Source: Pannonibacter phragmitetus DSM 14782
Lineage (GTDB): Bacteria > Pseudomonadota > Alphaproteobacteria > Rhizobiales > Stappiaceae
NCBI RefSeq assembly: GCF_000382365.1
Contig: NZ_KB908215.1
Location: forward strand, 62,001-126,000
Reading direction: 5' to 3'
DNA length: 64,000 nucleotides
The notes below the pieces were generated by a model, which did no database searches, was not told the origin of the DNA, and saw nothing but the letters and a program-made list of their open reading frames with translations. Every line of letters begins with the position of its first letter. The first letter of the stretch is position 1. A program made the translations under genes and the position numbers. Below are positions 1 through 10,110 of this stretch, piece by piece.

Positions 1-544
1 CAGCCGGCTCATGGAGCTGGTTTGCCAAGTGAGGCGCGCAGAGCGGCGACAGCGGTGCCTCCATCAACGGAAGCGCATCATGCCCGCTCCAGCCGCTGGC
101 ACCAAAACGGATGGCCATGTCCAGGCCTTCACGCAGGATCTCGACCCTGTTGTTGTTCGTCGAAATCCGCAGGTCGATCTCGGGATGGGCGCGGTGAAAA
201 GCCTCAAGTCTCGGCATCAGCCAGCCAAGGGCAAAGGTTGTGTTGACGCCGATGCTGAGCACTTCAACGTGCCGCTTGCCGTGAAACCTGTCGAGCGTCC
301 GGCCAATCACATCGAAACTGTGTTCCAGAACCGGCGCAAGCAGCCTCGCCTCGTCCGTCGGCACGAGGCCTTGAGAGGTGCGCTGGAACAGGATCACGCC
401 GAGTTGATCCTCCAGCCGCGCGATCTGGTGGCTGACAGCCGCCTGCGTCACGCGCAGTTCGACCGCCGCCTTCGTGAAGCTGCCCTGCCGCATGGCAACT
501 TCAAAGACACGCAGCGCATTGAGGGGAATATCGGGCCGGTCCAT
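1..544 (-). CDS. ampR: AmpR-like LysR-family regulator (3' end outside window)
   Basis: The first 181 residues are visible; the C-terminus lies beyond the window edge. The protein starts MDRPDIPLNALRVFE and has an N-terminal winged helix-turn-helix (FTKAAVELRVTQAAVSHQI) followed by the start of a LysR substrate-binding domain. The stretches VLEHSFDVIGRTLDRF, STNNNRVEILREGLD and LSPLCAPHLA closely follow the AmpR/GcvA subgroup, which controls chromosomal beta-lactamases in response to cell-wall fragments. It is divergent from a class A beta-lactamase gene 144 bases away, the classic ampR-bla layout. That it regulates this gene is inferred from the layout; assignment to the AmpR subgroup is fairly secure. 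Confidence 0.85.
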   Translation of the reverse strand, partial: MDRPDIPLNALRVFEVAMRQGSFTKAAVELRVTQAAVSHQIARLEDQLGVILFQRTSQGLVPTDEARLLAPVLEHSFDVIGRTLDRFHGKRHVEVLSIGVNTTFALGWLMPRLEAFHRAHPEIDLRISTNNNRVEILREGLDMAIRFGASGWSGHDALPLMEAPLSPLCAPHLANQLHEPA

Positions 545-621
545 AGCATTACTTTTCCTAATACCGCGCCTGAGGATTTGTCGTTTGAGCCCGGAATGCA
601 AGCCGAAATAGAAGGAACGCA

Positions 622-639
622 TGACATCATTTGATGTCA
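622..639. promoter_or_regulatory. Palindrome in ampR-bla intergenic region, likely AmpR operator
   Basis: The sequence TGACATCATTTGATGTCA is a perfect inverted repeat with 8-base arms and a 2-base spacer. It contains the T-N11-A signature of LysR-type operators (T at 622, A at 634). It sits about 50 bases before the beta-lactamase start and 78 bases before the ampR start, where one regulator could serve both genes. Binding is inferred. Confidence 0.5.
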
Positions 640-688
640 GAGAGCCGCAAGTGCGTTTTCTGACGCCCGGCATTTCCAAGGATTGATC

Positions 689-1573
689 ATGCAAAAAACA
701 CTTTCCCGTCTCCGCCGTTCCGCTCAGGTTTTTGCCTTCTCCCTGCTGCTGGCAGCCCCGGCGGCAGCAGGCCCGTCGGACGCTCAGCTCGCTGAAACTG
801 TTGCCAAAATCGAATCCCGGCTGAATGCCCGCGTGGGCGTGGTTCTGCATGATAGCGGTAGCGGCTGGTCATGGACAAATCGTGCCGATGAGCGGTTCCT
901 GATGAACAGCACCTTCAAGGCCCCGCTCTGTGGTGCCATTCTGGCAGCAGCAGATGCGGGCACACTGAGCCTTGACGAGGAACTTCCCATTCTGCGCGCC
1001 GATATCCTGTCCTATGCACCTGTGACGGAGAAAAAAGTGGGGCAGTCCATGTCCCTGAGCGAACTGTGTCTGGCCACCATCGACATGAGCGACAACACAG
1101 CCGCAAATCTTCTGATCAACCGCCTGGGCGGCACGGAAGCAGTGACAGAGTTCTTCCGCCAGAACGGCGACACCGTCAGCCGGCTGGACAGGCTGGAACC
1201 AGACATGAACACGTTCAAGGCCGGCGATCCGCGCGACACAACCTCCCCCGCGGCCATGTCGGCGGCATTGGAAAAGCTGCTTCTGGGCGATGTCCTCAGC
1301 CCTCAATCCCGCAATCAGCTGATCGAGTGGATGAGCCACGGCGGCGTGACTGGCGCACTCCTGCGCAAAACCGCGCCTGAAGGCTGGCACATTGCGGACA
1401 AGTCCGGCAGCGGCGACCGGACCCGCAACATCATCGCCATGATCACGCCGCCCGACCGGGCACCGTGGATCGCCGTGATTTTCGTATCCGATGTCAAAGC
1501 GGACTTCGCCACCCGGAACGCGGCATTGCAGGAGATCAGCGCTGCCGTGATCGGCGTCATCAAGGCGGATTGA
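689..1573 (+). CDS. bla: Class A beta-lactamase, exported
   Basis: This is a serine beta-lactamase that hydrolyses beta-lactams in the periplasm. All class A landmarks are present: the active-site S-T-F-K (NSTFKAPLC), the SDN loop (DMSDNTAAN), the omega-loop Glu in EPDMN, and a K-S-G triad (DKSGSG). An N-terminal signal peptide (basic start, then AFSLLLAAPAAAG) predicts export. The length of about 294 residues is normal. The ATG at 689 was chosen over TTG at 683 because AAGGA at 678-682 is well spaced from it. Divergent ampR suggests inducible expression. The substrate range (penicillinase or carbenicillinase) cannot be read from the sequence. Confidence 0.93.
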   Translation: MQKTLSRLRRSAQVFAFSLLLAAPAAAGPSDAQLAETVAKIESRLNARVGVVLHDSGSGWSWTNRADERFLMNSTFKAPLCGAILAAADAGTLSLDEELPILRADILSYAPVTEKKVGQSMSLSELCLATIDMSDNTAANLLINRLGGTEAVTEFFRQNGDTVSRLDRLEPDMNTFKAGDPRDTTSPAAMSAALEKLLLGDVLSPQSRNQLIEWMSHGGVTGALLRKTAPEGWHIADKSGSGDRTRNIIAMITPPDRAPWIAVIFVSDVKADFATRNAALQEISAAVIGVIKAD

Positions 1574-1596
1574 TCGCTTCTGGCTCCTGCATAACA

Positions 1597-1634
1597 GAAA
1601 AGGCCCGTGCCGGGTGTCCGGTACGGGCCTTTTC
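1597..1634. terminator. Bidirectional terminator between bla and the MarR gene
   Basis: A 17-base stem with one G-T wobble (arms 1597-1613 and 1618-1634, 4-base loop) starts GAAAAGGCCCG and ends CGGGCCTTTTC. It gives an A-run before and a T-run after the stem on either strand. It lies between convergent genes, so it can end both transcripts. Confidence 0.85.
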
Positions 1635-1662
1635 ATTTCGTGCTGCCTGCAGTCCCTGCGGG

Positions 1663-2175
1663 TCAGAGACGGTAGAGGATCTGGTCGGTCCAGAAACGCT
1701 CCAGGCGGCGCAGCGACTTGTTGAGCATGGCGAAGTCACCGGCATGGATCTCGCCCACCTGCTCGACCGAGAGAATGTGGCGCTCATAGAGGTCATTCAC
1801 GATCTTGGCGACTTCCTGGCCCTTCGGCGTCAGGCTGACACGGACCGAACGGCGGTCCATGCGCGAACGCTGATGATGAATGTAACCGGTCTCCACCAGC
1901 TTCTTGAGGTTATAGGAGACGTTGGACCCGAGGTAATAACCGCGGGTGCGCAGCTCGCCGGCCGTCAGCTCGCTGTCGCCGATGTTGAACAGCAGCAGGG
2001 CCTGCACGCTGTTCACGTCGGAACGGCCCATGCGGTCGAACTCGTCCTTGATGACGTCAAGAAGACGGCGGTGAAGTCTTTCGACGAGCGTCAGTGCTTC
2101 CAGGTACAGCGGCTTGAGTTCCGTGTCCTCTTCTGCCTGAGCAACGGCATCCATAGCTCTGTTAGCTGAGATCAT
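1663..2175 (-). CDS. MarR-family winged-helix regulator, LdtR-like
   Basis: The 170-residue protein has a MarR winged helix (SVQALLLFNIGD, LTAGELRTRGYYLGSNVSYNLKKLVETGYI, wing SRMDRRSVRVSLTPKGQ). The block GYYLGSNVSYNLKKL and the whole layout match the conserved Rhizobiales group that includes LdtR, described in Liberibacter and Sinorhizobium as a regulator of an L,D-transpeptidase gene and stress tolerance. No L,D-transpeptidase gene is adjacent here, so the target is unknown. The start at 2175 has GAGGCG upstream; an internal Met at 2154 is an alternative. The gene stands alone between a terminator and the valine operon. Confidence 0.8.
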   Translation of the reverse strand: MISANRAMDAVAQAEEDTELKPLYLEALTLVERLHRRLLDVIKDEFDRMGRSDVNSVQALLLFNIGDSELTAGELRTRGYYLGSNVSYNLKKLVETGYIHHQRSRMDRRSVRVSLTPKGQEVAKIVNDLYERHILSVEQVGEIHAGDFAMLNKSLRRLERFWTDQILYRL

Positions 2176-2336
2176 TTGTTTGCGCCTCTATATTTCTACC
2201 TGTCATTGGGTGGTTATTTTTTCCACCTTGAGACTGACCATACAGAGGCGCTTCTAAAATCCGCTTAAGAGATACGCTGAATCATCTCTTAAAATTTACC
2301 GGAGACTTTTCGTCTGTTTCGATCCATCGAAAGAAT

Positions 2337-3224
2337 TCATTCACCACGAAGGAACCGGACGATCCCCGAGAAGTCCGTGCCCGAATGGCCCGAATTGCAG
2401 AAGAGGGCATAGAGGGCTGCGGCCTGTGCACCCAGCGGGGTTGCCGCACCGGAGGACTGCGCCGCCTCTTGGGAAAGCTTGAGATCCTTGAGCATCATCT
2501 GCGCCGCGAAGCCCGGCTGGTAGTCCCGGTTGGCAGGCGAGGACGGCACGGGACCGGGCACCGGGCAGTAGCTTGTCAGCGACCAGCACTGGCCGGAGGC
2601 TGTGGATGAAATGTCGAAAAGTTTCTGGGCGTCGAGGCCCAGCCGCTCGGCAAGGTTAAACGCTTCACTAACCGCGATCATGGAAATGCCGAGTATCATG
2701 TTATTACAAATCTTGGCGGCCTGACCGGTACCCGAGCCACCGGCGTGGACGATGGTCTTGCCCATCACCTCAAGGAAAGGCTTGGCGCGCTCAAAGGCGG
2801 CATCCTCGCCGCCCACCATGAAGGTCAGCGTTCCTGCGGCCGCTCCGCCGGTACCGCCGGAAACCGGAGCATCGACCATGACCATGCCGGCGGAGGCCGC
2901 CGCCTGCGCCACGGCGCGGGCGCTGTCCACGTCGATGGTGGAGCTGTCGATCAGGAGCGTGCCGGGCCGGGCGCTGGCGAGAACGCCCTCTTCCCCGGTG
3001 TAGACGGCGCGCACATGCTTGCCTGCGGGCAGCATGGAAACCACGGCATCGGCATCGCGCACCGCTTCGGCGACGGATGCGACCGCCTTGCCGCCTGCGG
3101 CCTCCAGCTGGGCCTTGGCCTCCGGCGACAGGTCAAACCCCTTTACCGCATGCCCTGCCCTGACCAGATTGGCCGCCATCGGGCCGCCCATGTTGCCAAG
3201 ACCGATGAAACCCACTGATGCCAT
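2337..3224 (-). CDS. mmsB: 3-hydroxyisobutyrate dehydrogenase
   Basis: It oxidises 3-hydroxyisobutyrate to methylmalonate semialdehyde with NAD+ in valine breakdown. The N-terminal Rossmann motif is VGFIGLGNMGGPMAANL, followed by the substrate-binding DAPVSGGTGGAAAGTL and the catalytic-lysine region GQAAKICNNMILG. The length of 295 residues is typical. The ATG at 3224 has a strong GGGAGGAG ribosome site; in-frame codons further upstream lack one. It is the last gene of a minus-strand operon with isobutyryl-CoA dehydrogenase and 3-hydroxyisobutyryl-CoA hydrolase, which makes the substrate assignment firm. The next enzyme, methylmalonate-semialdehyde dehydrogenase, is not in the window. Confidence 0.93.
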   Translation of the reverse strand: MASVGFIGLGNMGGPMAANLVRAGHAVKGFDLSPEAKAQLEAAGGKAVASVAEAVRDADAVVSMLPAGKHVRAVYTGEEGVLASARPGTLLIDSSTIDVDSARAVAQAAASAGMVMVDAPVSGGTGGAAAGTLTFMVGGEDAAFERAKPFLEVMGKTIVHAGGSGTGQAAKICNNMILGISMIAVSEAFNLAERLGLDAQKLFDISSTASGQCWSLTSYCPVPGPVPSSPANRDYQPGFAAQMMLKDLKLSQEAAQSSGAATPLGAQAAALYALFCNSGHSGTDFSGIVRFLRGE

Positions 3225-3293
3225 GACGCAACTCCTCCCGGTTCGCAAAGTCTCATCCGGAACCGTGTCAGGCTTGGGCCATCTGCGGTCCGG

Positions 3294-3707
3294 CTATTTC
3301 TTCCTGTGTTCCTGCTCCACCAGATAGACCAGCAGCAGGTAGATGCCGATGGTCGCCAGATAGAACGTGATCTCGTAAGGCCGCCGCCCGAACATGTCGG
3401 AAAAGGCCGTATGCATGACGATCTGGCTGAAGGCCCGGAACAGCCACATGACCGTGCCCCAGGACACCGCCAGCCAGAGGCCGATCGCCGCCACCAGATC
3501 CAGCACGGCGAAGAAGACGGTCGCCGTCTGCCATTCGACCGGCATTTCCCAGAACCACGCACCGCGCCATGGCGTAAAGCCGACGATGCGGGCCCAGTGG
3601 ATCACCCCGCCCGCGATCAGCAGCAGCGCCATGCAGCGCAGATACCACAGCAGCACGGTGCTCCAGGGCGGGCGGTTCTTGAGGAGATCCTGAAAGCTTG
3701 TGATCAT
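3294..3707 (-). CDS. DUF6163-type integral membrane protein
   Basis: The protein of about 137 residues has four likely membrane segments (around VLLWYLRCMALLLIAGGVI, TATVFFAVLDLVAAIGLWLAV, GTVMWLFRAFSQIVM and FYLATIGIYLLLVYLV). It resembles the small DUF6163 family seen in Rhizobiales, often beside valine-degradation genes. No function is known. It lies between the HIBCH and mmsB genes on the same strand and is probably cotranscribed with them. The start was placed at the Met at 3707 (AAGG upstream); an upstream Met at 3731 is possible. Confidence 0.7.
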   Translation of the reverse strand: MITSFQDLLKNRPPWSTVLLWYLRCMALLLIAGGVIHWARIVGFTPWRGAWFWEMPVEWQTATVFFAVLDLVAAIGLWLAVSWGTVMWLFRAFSQIVMHTAFSDMFGRRPYEITFYLATIGIYLLLVYLVEQEHRKK

Positions 3708-3762
3708 GGCCGGCCTTGCGGGAAGAGGCATCAGGCTTGGTTAGCCAGTGCCCGCGCTTCAC

Positions 3763-4818
3763 TCAGGGCAGCGGAAGATCGCCGCCCTCTGGCCTTCCGA
3801 AATAAGCCGCCAGCCCCGTCCTGTCCACCTCTGCCAGACTTGCCGCCTGCCAGCGCGGTGCATTGTCCCGGTCCACCAGCACGGAGCGCACGCCCTCATA
3901 AAAGTCCGTGTGCTTCAGGATCTCGCTGACAATGCGGAATTCCATCCGCATGCAGCCGTTGAAATCCAGCTCCGCGCCCCGGTTCAGCTGCTCGAAGGTC
4001 AGCGCCAGACTGGTGGGCGACTTGGAGGCCAGCATCCCCAGGCAATTTCGTGCAAAGTCTGAATCACTTGAGGCCAGCGCCTGCCAGATCTGGTCAACGC
4101 TGGAGAGACCGAAAACGCGCTCCAGTTCATCCATCACTTCAAGCAGTGGTGCAGGGCCTGCATTCACCGCAAAACGGGAAAGCGCTGCATCCACCGGCTC
4201 CCCGGCGCAGAGCGCGTCCGTCAGCGCCGGAATTGAGGAGGACGCCACCGCATGGGTGAGCACCCCGGTCAGCAGCGCATCGGCCTGCTTCAGCCGGGCC
4301 GAGGTCAGCGCGCAATAATAGCCGGTGCGGCGCGGCATGCGCGGCAGAAAGAAGCTGCCCCCGACATCCGGGAAGAAACCGATACCGGTTTCCGGCATGG
4401 CGAAGAGCGTTTTTTCCGTGCCCACCCGGTGCGAGCCATGCACCGACAGGCCGACACCGCCGCCCATGACGATGCCGTCGATCAGCGATACCCACGGCTT
4501 TGGGAAATGCTTGATGCGGCTGTTGAGAATGTACTCGTCCGCGAAGAAGCTTGTCTGCTCCGGTGCGCCCTTAAGCCCCTGCCCCACACCCATGTCATAG
4601 ACCTGACGGATGTCGCCGCCTGCGCAGAAGGCCTTCTCGCCGCTGCCGCGCAACACGATGCGGGTGATGGCCGGGTTCGCTTCCCAGTCATCCAGCCGGG
4701 CGGCGATGGCCTTGACCATGCCGTGGCTGAGCGCATTGAGCGCCTTGGGCCGGTTGAGGGAGATCAGCCCCGCCTGCCCCGCCACCTCGAACAGAACCTC
4801 GTCCGCGCTCTCGCTCAT
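3763..4818 (-). CDS. 3-hydroxyisobutyryl-CoA hydrolase (HIBCH)
   Basis: A crotonase-fold thioesterase of 351 residues that releases free 3-hydroxyisobutyrate from its CoA ester in valine degradation. The oxyanion-hole region (EKAFCAGGDIRQVYD), the block DGIVMGGGVGLS, and MPETGIGFFPDVGGSFFLPR with the HIBCH-type Glu and Asp are all present. The length and the C-terminal ECH_2 extension separate it from ordinary 260-residue enoyl-CoA hydratases. The position between isobutyryl-CoA dehydrogenase and mmsB supports the call. A separate enoyl-CoA hydratase for the intermediate step must be encoded elsewhere. Confidence 0.9.
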   Translation of the reverse strand: MSESADEVLFEVAGQAGLISLNRPKALNALSHGMVKAIAARLDDWEANPAITRIVLRGSGEKAFCAGGDIRQVYDMGVGQGLKGAPEQTSFFADEYILNSRIKHFPKPWVSLIDGIVMGGGVGLSVHGSHRVGTEKTLFAMPETGIGFFPDVGGSFFLPRMPRRTGYYCALTSARLKQADALLTGVLTHAVASSSIPALTDALCAGEPVDAALSRFAVNAGPAPLLEVMDELERVFGLSSVDQIWQALASSDSDFARNCLGMLASKSPTSLALTFEQLNRGAELDFNGCMRMEFRIVSEILKHTDFYEGVRSVLVDRDNAPRWQAASLAEVDRTGLAAYFGRPEGGDLPLP

Positions 4819-4845
4819 GCTCTTCTGCCTCCCCGGTTGCTGTTC

Positions 4846-5985
4846 TCACCGGCCAATCAGATCGCGCGAAATGATGACGCGCATGATTTCGTTGGTGCCT
4901 TCCAGAATCTGGTGCACCCGCACATCCCTCAGGAAACGCTCAATGGGATAGTCGCGCAAGTAGCCGTAGCCGCCGTGCAGCTGCAGCGCCTCGTTGACCA
5001 CCTGAAAGCCCGTGTCCGTCGCAAGGCGCTTGGCCATGGCGGCAAGGCGCGTGGCCCCTTCCGCCTTTTCCTCGACGGCCATGGCCGCCTTGTGCAGCAG
5101 CAGCCGGGCCGCCTCCAGTTCCGTCGCCATGTCGGCCAGCCGGAACTGCAAGGCCTGAAAAGTGGAGAGGGAACGGCCGAATTGCTGACGGTCCTTCATA
5201 TAGGCAATGCTGCGCTCAAGGCAGGTCTGCGCTGCGCCCAGCGAGCAGGCGCCGATGTTCAGCCGCCCGCCATCAAGTCCGGCCATGGCGAACCTGAAGC
5301 CCTCGCCCTCTTCGCCGATGCGGTTCGCCGCCGGAATGCGGCAGTCTTCAAAAATGACCTGCGCCGTCGGCTGGCTCTTCCAGCCGAGTTTCACTTCCTG
5401 CGCCCCGAAGCTCAGCCCCGGCGTGCCCTTGTCCACGACAAAGCAGGAGATGCCGCCCGGCCCCTCCCCGCCCGTACGAGCCATGACAATATAAATGTCC
5501 GACACCCCGCCGCCGGAGATAAAGGCCTTGGTGCCGTTGAGAACATAGCTATCCCCGTCCCGCATGGCGCGGGTTCTGAGGCTTGCCGCGTCCGAGCCCG
5601 CGCCCGGCTCCGTCAGGCAATAGCTGCCGAAGCGGCGCATGCTGCACAGGTCCGGCAGATAGCGCTCGCGCAGCTCCTGCGAACCGAAGCGGTCGATCAT
5701 CCAGCCGGTCATGTTGTGGATGGAGATATAGGCCGCCGTCGAGGTGCAGCCCTTCGCGAGTTCCTCGAAGATCAGCGCTGCATCCAGCCGCGTCAGGCCC
5801 GAACCGCCCAGATCCTCGCGCACATAAATGCCGCCGAAACCAAGCTCTGCCGCCTTGCGCAGGGTCTCCACCGGGAAAATGGACTTCTCGTCCCACTCCC
5901 GCGCATGGGGCTCCATCTCGTCGCGGGCAAAGCTGGCGGCCACCTCCTGAAAGGCGCGCTGCTCTTCGTTCAAGGCAAAGTCCAT
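4846..5985 (-). CDS. Acyl-CoA dehydrogenase, probably isobutyryl-CoA dehydrogenase
   Basis: A 379-residue FAD-dependent acyl-CoA dehydrogenase. It shows the signatures [14 protein letters not shown] (FAD and substrate binding), the C-terminal block [20 protein letters not shown] and the catalytic Glu in [10 protein letters not shown]. The sequence [21 protein letters not shown] is typical of the ACAD8 (isobutyryl-CoA) group. It is the first gene of the four-gene valine operon; the following HIBCH and mmsB genes catalyse later steps. Substrate specificity rests on that context. Confidence 0.87.
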   Translation of the reverse strand: MDFALNEEQRAFQEVAASFARDEMEPHAREWDEKSIFPVETLRKAAELGFGGIYVREDLGGSGLTRLDAALIFEELAKGCTSTAAYISIHNMTGWMIDRFGSQELRERYLPDLCSMRRFGSYCLTEPGAGSDAASLRTRAMRDGDSYVLNGTKAFISGGGVSDIYIVMARTGGEGPGGISCFVVDKGTPGLSFGAQEVKLGWKSQPTAQVIFEDCRIPAANRIGEEGEGFRFAMAGLDGGRLNIGACSLGAAQTCLERSIAYMKDRQQFGRSLSTFQALQFRLADMATELEAARLLLHKAAMAVEEKAEGATRLAAMAKRLATDTGFQVVNEALQLHGGYGYLRDYPIERFLRDVRVHQILEGTNEIMRVIISRDLIGR

Positions 5986-6096
5986 GGGGCTCCTCCCGCC
6001 TGCACGGATGGCCGCAGATGGCGGTCCGGGGCGGCGGCTCTCCTCCTGCCTGCCCCTTGCCGCTCTGCAACCCTTGTCATTCCGGGGTAGCCCGTT

Positions 6097-6112
6097 TTGA
6101 CTTTAACGTCAA
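6097..6112. promoter_or_regulatory. TTGAC-N6-GTCAA palindrome upstream of the valine operon
   Basis: TTGACTTTAACGTCAA is an inverted repeat with 5-base arms and ACGT-like core halves. It lies in the 292-base spacer between the divergent valine operon (start 5985) and hemB (start 6278). It resembles operators of MerR-type LiuR regulators of branched-chain amino-acid catabolism, and the TTGAC half could be a -35 element. No matching -10 was convincing, so the role is tentative. Confidence 0.35.
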
Positions 6113-6247
6113 TTTGGCGGCAGATCGTCTCTTTGGCCTATGGGTTGGCGCAAGTGGCCAGATCAAGAGGCAAAGTCCATGATGCCGCAGTCCTCCCTAT
6201 GGCATCACGGCGGCGCTGTTGTTACAGTCCGCGCCCATCAAGCATGA

Positions 6248-7309
<1,062 letters not shown>

Positions 7310-7335
7310 GAGGCCGCCCTTTTCCGGACGGTGAC

Positions 7336-8610
7336 ATGCACAGCCCCTCTGATCGCCAGACCTCTGAAAAACAGGCTTCTGGCACCCTGCCGCTTTCCCT
7401 TGCCGATGTGGAAGATGCGGCACGTCTGATCCGGGGGGCCGTGCTGCGCACGCCGTTCCTGCCAGCACCCAAGCTGTCGGCGCTGACCGGTGCCGAGGTT
7501 TTCGTGAAGTACGAAAACATGCAGGTCACCAACGCCTTCAAGGAGCGCGGGGCGCTGGTGAAGCTGCTGTCGCTGACAGCGGAAGAGCGCCGGCGCGGCG
7601 TCATCGCCATGTCGGCCGGCAACCATGCACAGGCTGTCGCCTATCACGCCGGCCGGCTCGGCATTCCCTCCACCATCGTCATGCCGGAGACGACGCCTTT
7701 CGTGAAGATCACCGCCACGCGCGGCTATGGCGCGGAAGTGGTTCTGGCCGGTGACACGCTGGTGGGGGCAACGGCCGAAGCGCAGCGCCTGTCGGAGGAA
7801 AAGGGATTCGTCTGGGTGCATCCCTTCGACGACCCCCATGTCATCCGCGGCCAGGGCACCATCGCGCTGGAGATGCTGGAAGACGTGCCGGACCTTGAGT
7901 GCATGGTCGTTCCGGTCGGCGGTGGCGGCATGATTTCCGGCATGGCCGTGGCGGCGAAGGGGGCAAAGCCGGATATTTCCATCGTCGGCGTTGAATCGCG
8001 GCTTTATCCGGGCATGTGGAGCGCCGTGCATGACGAAGACCTGCCCTGCGGCGGGCCGACGATTGCGGAAGGCATTGCGGTGAAGGACGTCGGCGCCCTC
8101 ACGCGCAAGATCGTGCGTGAACTGGTCGATGACATTGTTCTGGCCGAGGAAAGCGCCATCGAACGGGCCATCAACCTGTTCCTGACCCAGCTGAAGACAC
8201 TGGCGGAGGGCGCGGGCGCTGCCGGTCTTGCCGCACTGCTGACGGCACCAGAGCTGTTCCGGGGCAAGAAGGTGGGGCTGGTGCTGTGCGGCGGCAACAT
8301 CGACCCGCGTCTGGTCTCCTCGATCGTGATCCGCGAGCTTTCCCGCGATGGCCGTCTCGTATCGGTGCGCATCGACACGCCGGACCGGCCGGGTGTGCTG
8401 GGCGAAATCGCCTCCATCATCGGCGGGCGCGGCGGCAATGTGGTGGACGTGTCGCACCACCGCCTGTTCCTCAACGTGCCTGCGAAGGGCGCGACGCTGG
8501 ATGTGACCTTCGAGACCTTTGACGCTGCCCACGGCCAGACCATCATCGAAGCCCTGCGCGAGCGCGGCTATGCGGTGCGCCAGATGAATGTGGCCGAGGT
8601 GATGGCCTGA
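7336..8610 (+). CDS. ilvA: Threonine ammonia-lyase (threonine dehydratase)
   Basis: A PLP-fold type II enzyme of 424 residues converting threonine to 2-oxobutyrate. The PLP lysine is in NAFKERGAL, a Ser/Asn loop follows (SAGNHAQAVAYHA), and the phosphate-binding glycine loop is VPVGGGGMISG. The C-terminus from about residue 345 (VRIDTPDRPGVLGEIASIIGGRGGNVVDV) is a single ACT-like regulatory domain, the short TdcB/IlvA form. Whether it serves isoleucine synthesis or threonine catabolism cannot be told. It follows hemB closely and may be cotranscribed. Confidence 0.9.
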   Translation: MHSPSDRQTSEKQASGTLPLSLADVEDAARLIRGAVLRTPFLPAPKLSALTGAEVFVKYENMQVTNAFKERGALVKLLSLTAEERRRGVIAMSAGNHAQAVAYHAGRLGIPSTIVMPETTPFVKITATRGYGAEVVLAGDTLVGATAEAQRLSEEKGFVWVHPFDDPHVIRGQGTIALEMLEDVPDLECMVVPVGGGGMISGMAVAAKGAKPDISIVGVESRLYPGMWSAVHDEDLPCGGPTIAEGIAVKDVGALTRKIVRELVDDIVLAEESAIERAINLFLTQLKTLAEGAGAAGLAALLTAPELFRGKKVGLVLCGGNIDPRLVSSIVIRELSRDGRLVSVRIDTPDRPGVLGEIASIIGGRGGNVVDVSHHRLFLNVPAKGATLDVTFETFDAAHGQTIIEALRERGYAVRQMNVAEVMA

Positions 8611-8729
8611 GGCGGCATGCTGCGCGGTGAAGCTGGCGGGCTTGCGAAAAACTCCGCCCGCAAACTGGAACGGAACAATTGACTGTTCGTCCCGTTCTTC
8701 CCACATGAATGGCAGAAACGGAGGCGGCG

Positions 8730-9215
8730 ATGTCCTATCAGGCTGAAATTCTGGAACCCCGGCGCGGCGGCTTTGGCGCCACCGATGATCCTGCACTTTT
8801 CAGCGGGCTGCGCAGCAAGCGCATCATGGCCTTCCTGATCGACATGGCCATCATCGCCTTCTTCACCGTGATGGCGGGAATACTCATCTTCTTCCTTGGC
8901 ATTTTCACGCTGGGTCTTGCGTGGTTTGCCTATGCCTTCCTGTGGCAGGGCGTGGCGCTGACCTACACCGCCATCACGCTGGGCGGCGAGCGTGCTTCAA
9001 CGCTGGGCATGCGCGCCATGGGCCTCGAAATGCGCCTGTGGCACGGCGGCAAGCCCTATGCCCTGCTGGCGGCGATGCATGCGCTGCTGTTCTGGTTCTC
9101 GGTGACGCTGCTGACGCCGCTGGTGCTGCTGATCAGCCTCGTGTCGGACCGCAAGCGCCTCCTGCATGACATCATCCTTGGAACCGTCGTCATCAACGCG
9201 GACCGCCGTTTCTGA
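8730..9215 (+). CDS. RDD-family membrane protein
   Basis: A protein of about 161 residues with the RDD signature (GLRSKRIMAFLIDMAIIAFF), three hydrophobic segments (IMAFLIDMAIIAFFTVMAGI, IFTLGLAWFAYAFLW, LFWFSVTLLTPLVLL) and the late block DRKRLLHDIILGTVVI typical of the family. The molecular role of this family is mostly unknown; some members are linked to ion homeostasis. The ATG at 8730 was preferred because GGAGG lies 5 bases upstream; an in-frame ATG at 8709 lacks one. Confidence 0.82.
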   Translation: MSYQAEILEPRRGGFGATDDPALFSGLRSKRIMAFLIDMAIIAFFTVMAGILIFFLGIFTLGLAWFAYAFLWQGVALTYTAITLGGERASTLGMRAMGLEMRLWHGGKPYALLAAMHALLFWFSVTLLTPLVLLISLVSDRKRLLHDIILGTVVINADRRF

Positions 9216-9339
9216 CGCCAGACCGGATTGCGCGGCGTTCCGGCACCGGAAATTGCCGGAAATGGGTGCTTGACGTTCCCTCTTGCCGCGCCATCCTGTC
9301 GGGATATCATTGTCTGCAACGAGAGGCAGATCTTCCGAC

Positions 9340-10110
9340 GTGACCCGGCACCCGATCGACCATCCCCAGTTCTACCTGACGGCCCCTGCGCCGTGCCCGT
9401 ATCTGCCGGGCCGGCAGGAGCGGAAGGTGTTCACCCATCTGGTCGGTCATCAGGCCCCTGCCCTCAATGACGTGCTGACGCAGGGCGGCTTCCGCCGCAG
9501 CCAGAACATCGCCTACCGCCCGGCCTGCGAGGCCTGCCGGGCCTGCGTTTCCGTGCGGGTGCGGGTGGCGGATTTCCAGTGGACCAGCTCCTTCAAGCGC
9601 ACCTGGAAGAAAGGCAGCTGGCTGGTCGGCGCAGAGCTGCCGCCCTCACCCTCCAGCGAACAATATGATCTCTTCCGCACCTATCTTCTGGCCCGGCATG
9701 AAAATGGCGGCATGTCGGAAATGAGCGTGCTGGACTATGCGATGATGGTGGAAGACACCCATGTGGATACCATGGTCATCGAATACCGCCGCCGCGGGCC
9801 GGACACGTTCCTCACCCGGCGCGGCACCGGGCCGCTGACCGGCGTTGCCCTGACCGACCGCATGGCTGATGGCCTGTCGATGGTCTATTCCTTCTACGAC
9901 CCCACGATCGAAGCCTTCAGCCTTGGTACCTTCATGATCCTTGAGCACATCGAGCGGGCCAGAAAGCTTGGCCTGCCCTATGTCTATCTCGGCTATTGGG
10001 TCGAGGGCTCGCAGAAGATGGCCTACAAGGAACGGTTCCAGCCGCAGGAACATCTGGGGCCGGAAGGCTGGGCCCAGCCCGGCCCGTCCACAAGCCTGTC
10101 TGACGCCTGA
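9340..10110 (+). CDS. bpt: Aspartate/glutamate leucyltransferase (Bpt), N-end rule
   Basis: A tRNA-protein transferase adding Leu to proteins with N-terminal Asp or Glu, marking them for ClpS/ClpAP. The N-terminal ATE domain shows [24 protein letters not shown] and the cysteine cluster in [16 protein letters not shown]. The C-terminal acetyltransferase-like domain contains [20 protein letters not shown] and [21 protein letters not shown]. The GTG start at 9340 gives the family's usual first residues; in-frame codons upstream do not resemble the family. Its stop codon abuts the stop of the convergent glycosylase gene with no gap. Confidence 0.9.
   Translation: MTRHPIDHPQFYLTAPAPCPYLPGRQERKVFTHLVGHQAPALNDVLTQGGFRRSQNIAYRPACEACRACVSVRVRVADFQWTSSFKRTWKKGSWLVGAELPPSPSSEQYDLFRTYLLARHENGGMSEMSVLDYAMMVEDTHVDTMVIEYRRRGPDTFLTRRGTGPLTGVALTDRMADGLSMVYSFYDPTIEAFSLGTFMILEHIERARKLGLPYVYLGYWVEGSQKMAYKERFQPQEHLGPEGWAQPGPSTSLSDA

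Noticed and set aside
4252-6090. Long plus-strand open frame opposite the valine operon
   Set aside because: It runs antisense to two recognised enzymes, has no family motifs and is the shadow frame expected in GC-rich DNA. The same applies to long plus-strand frames at 28415-29488 and 33342-35561.
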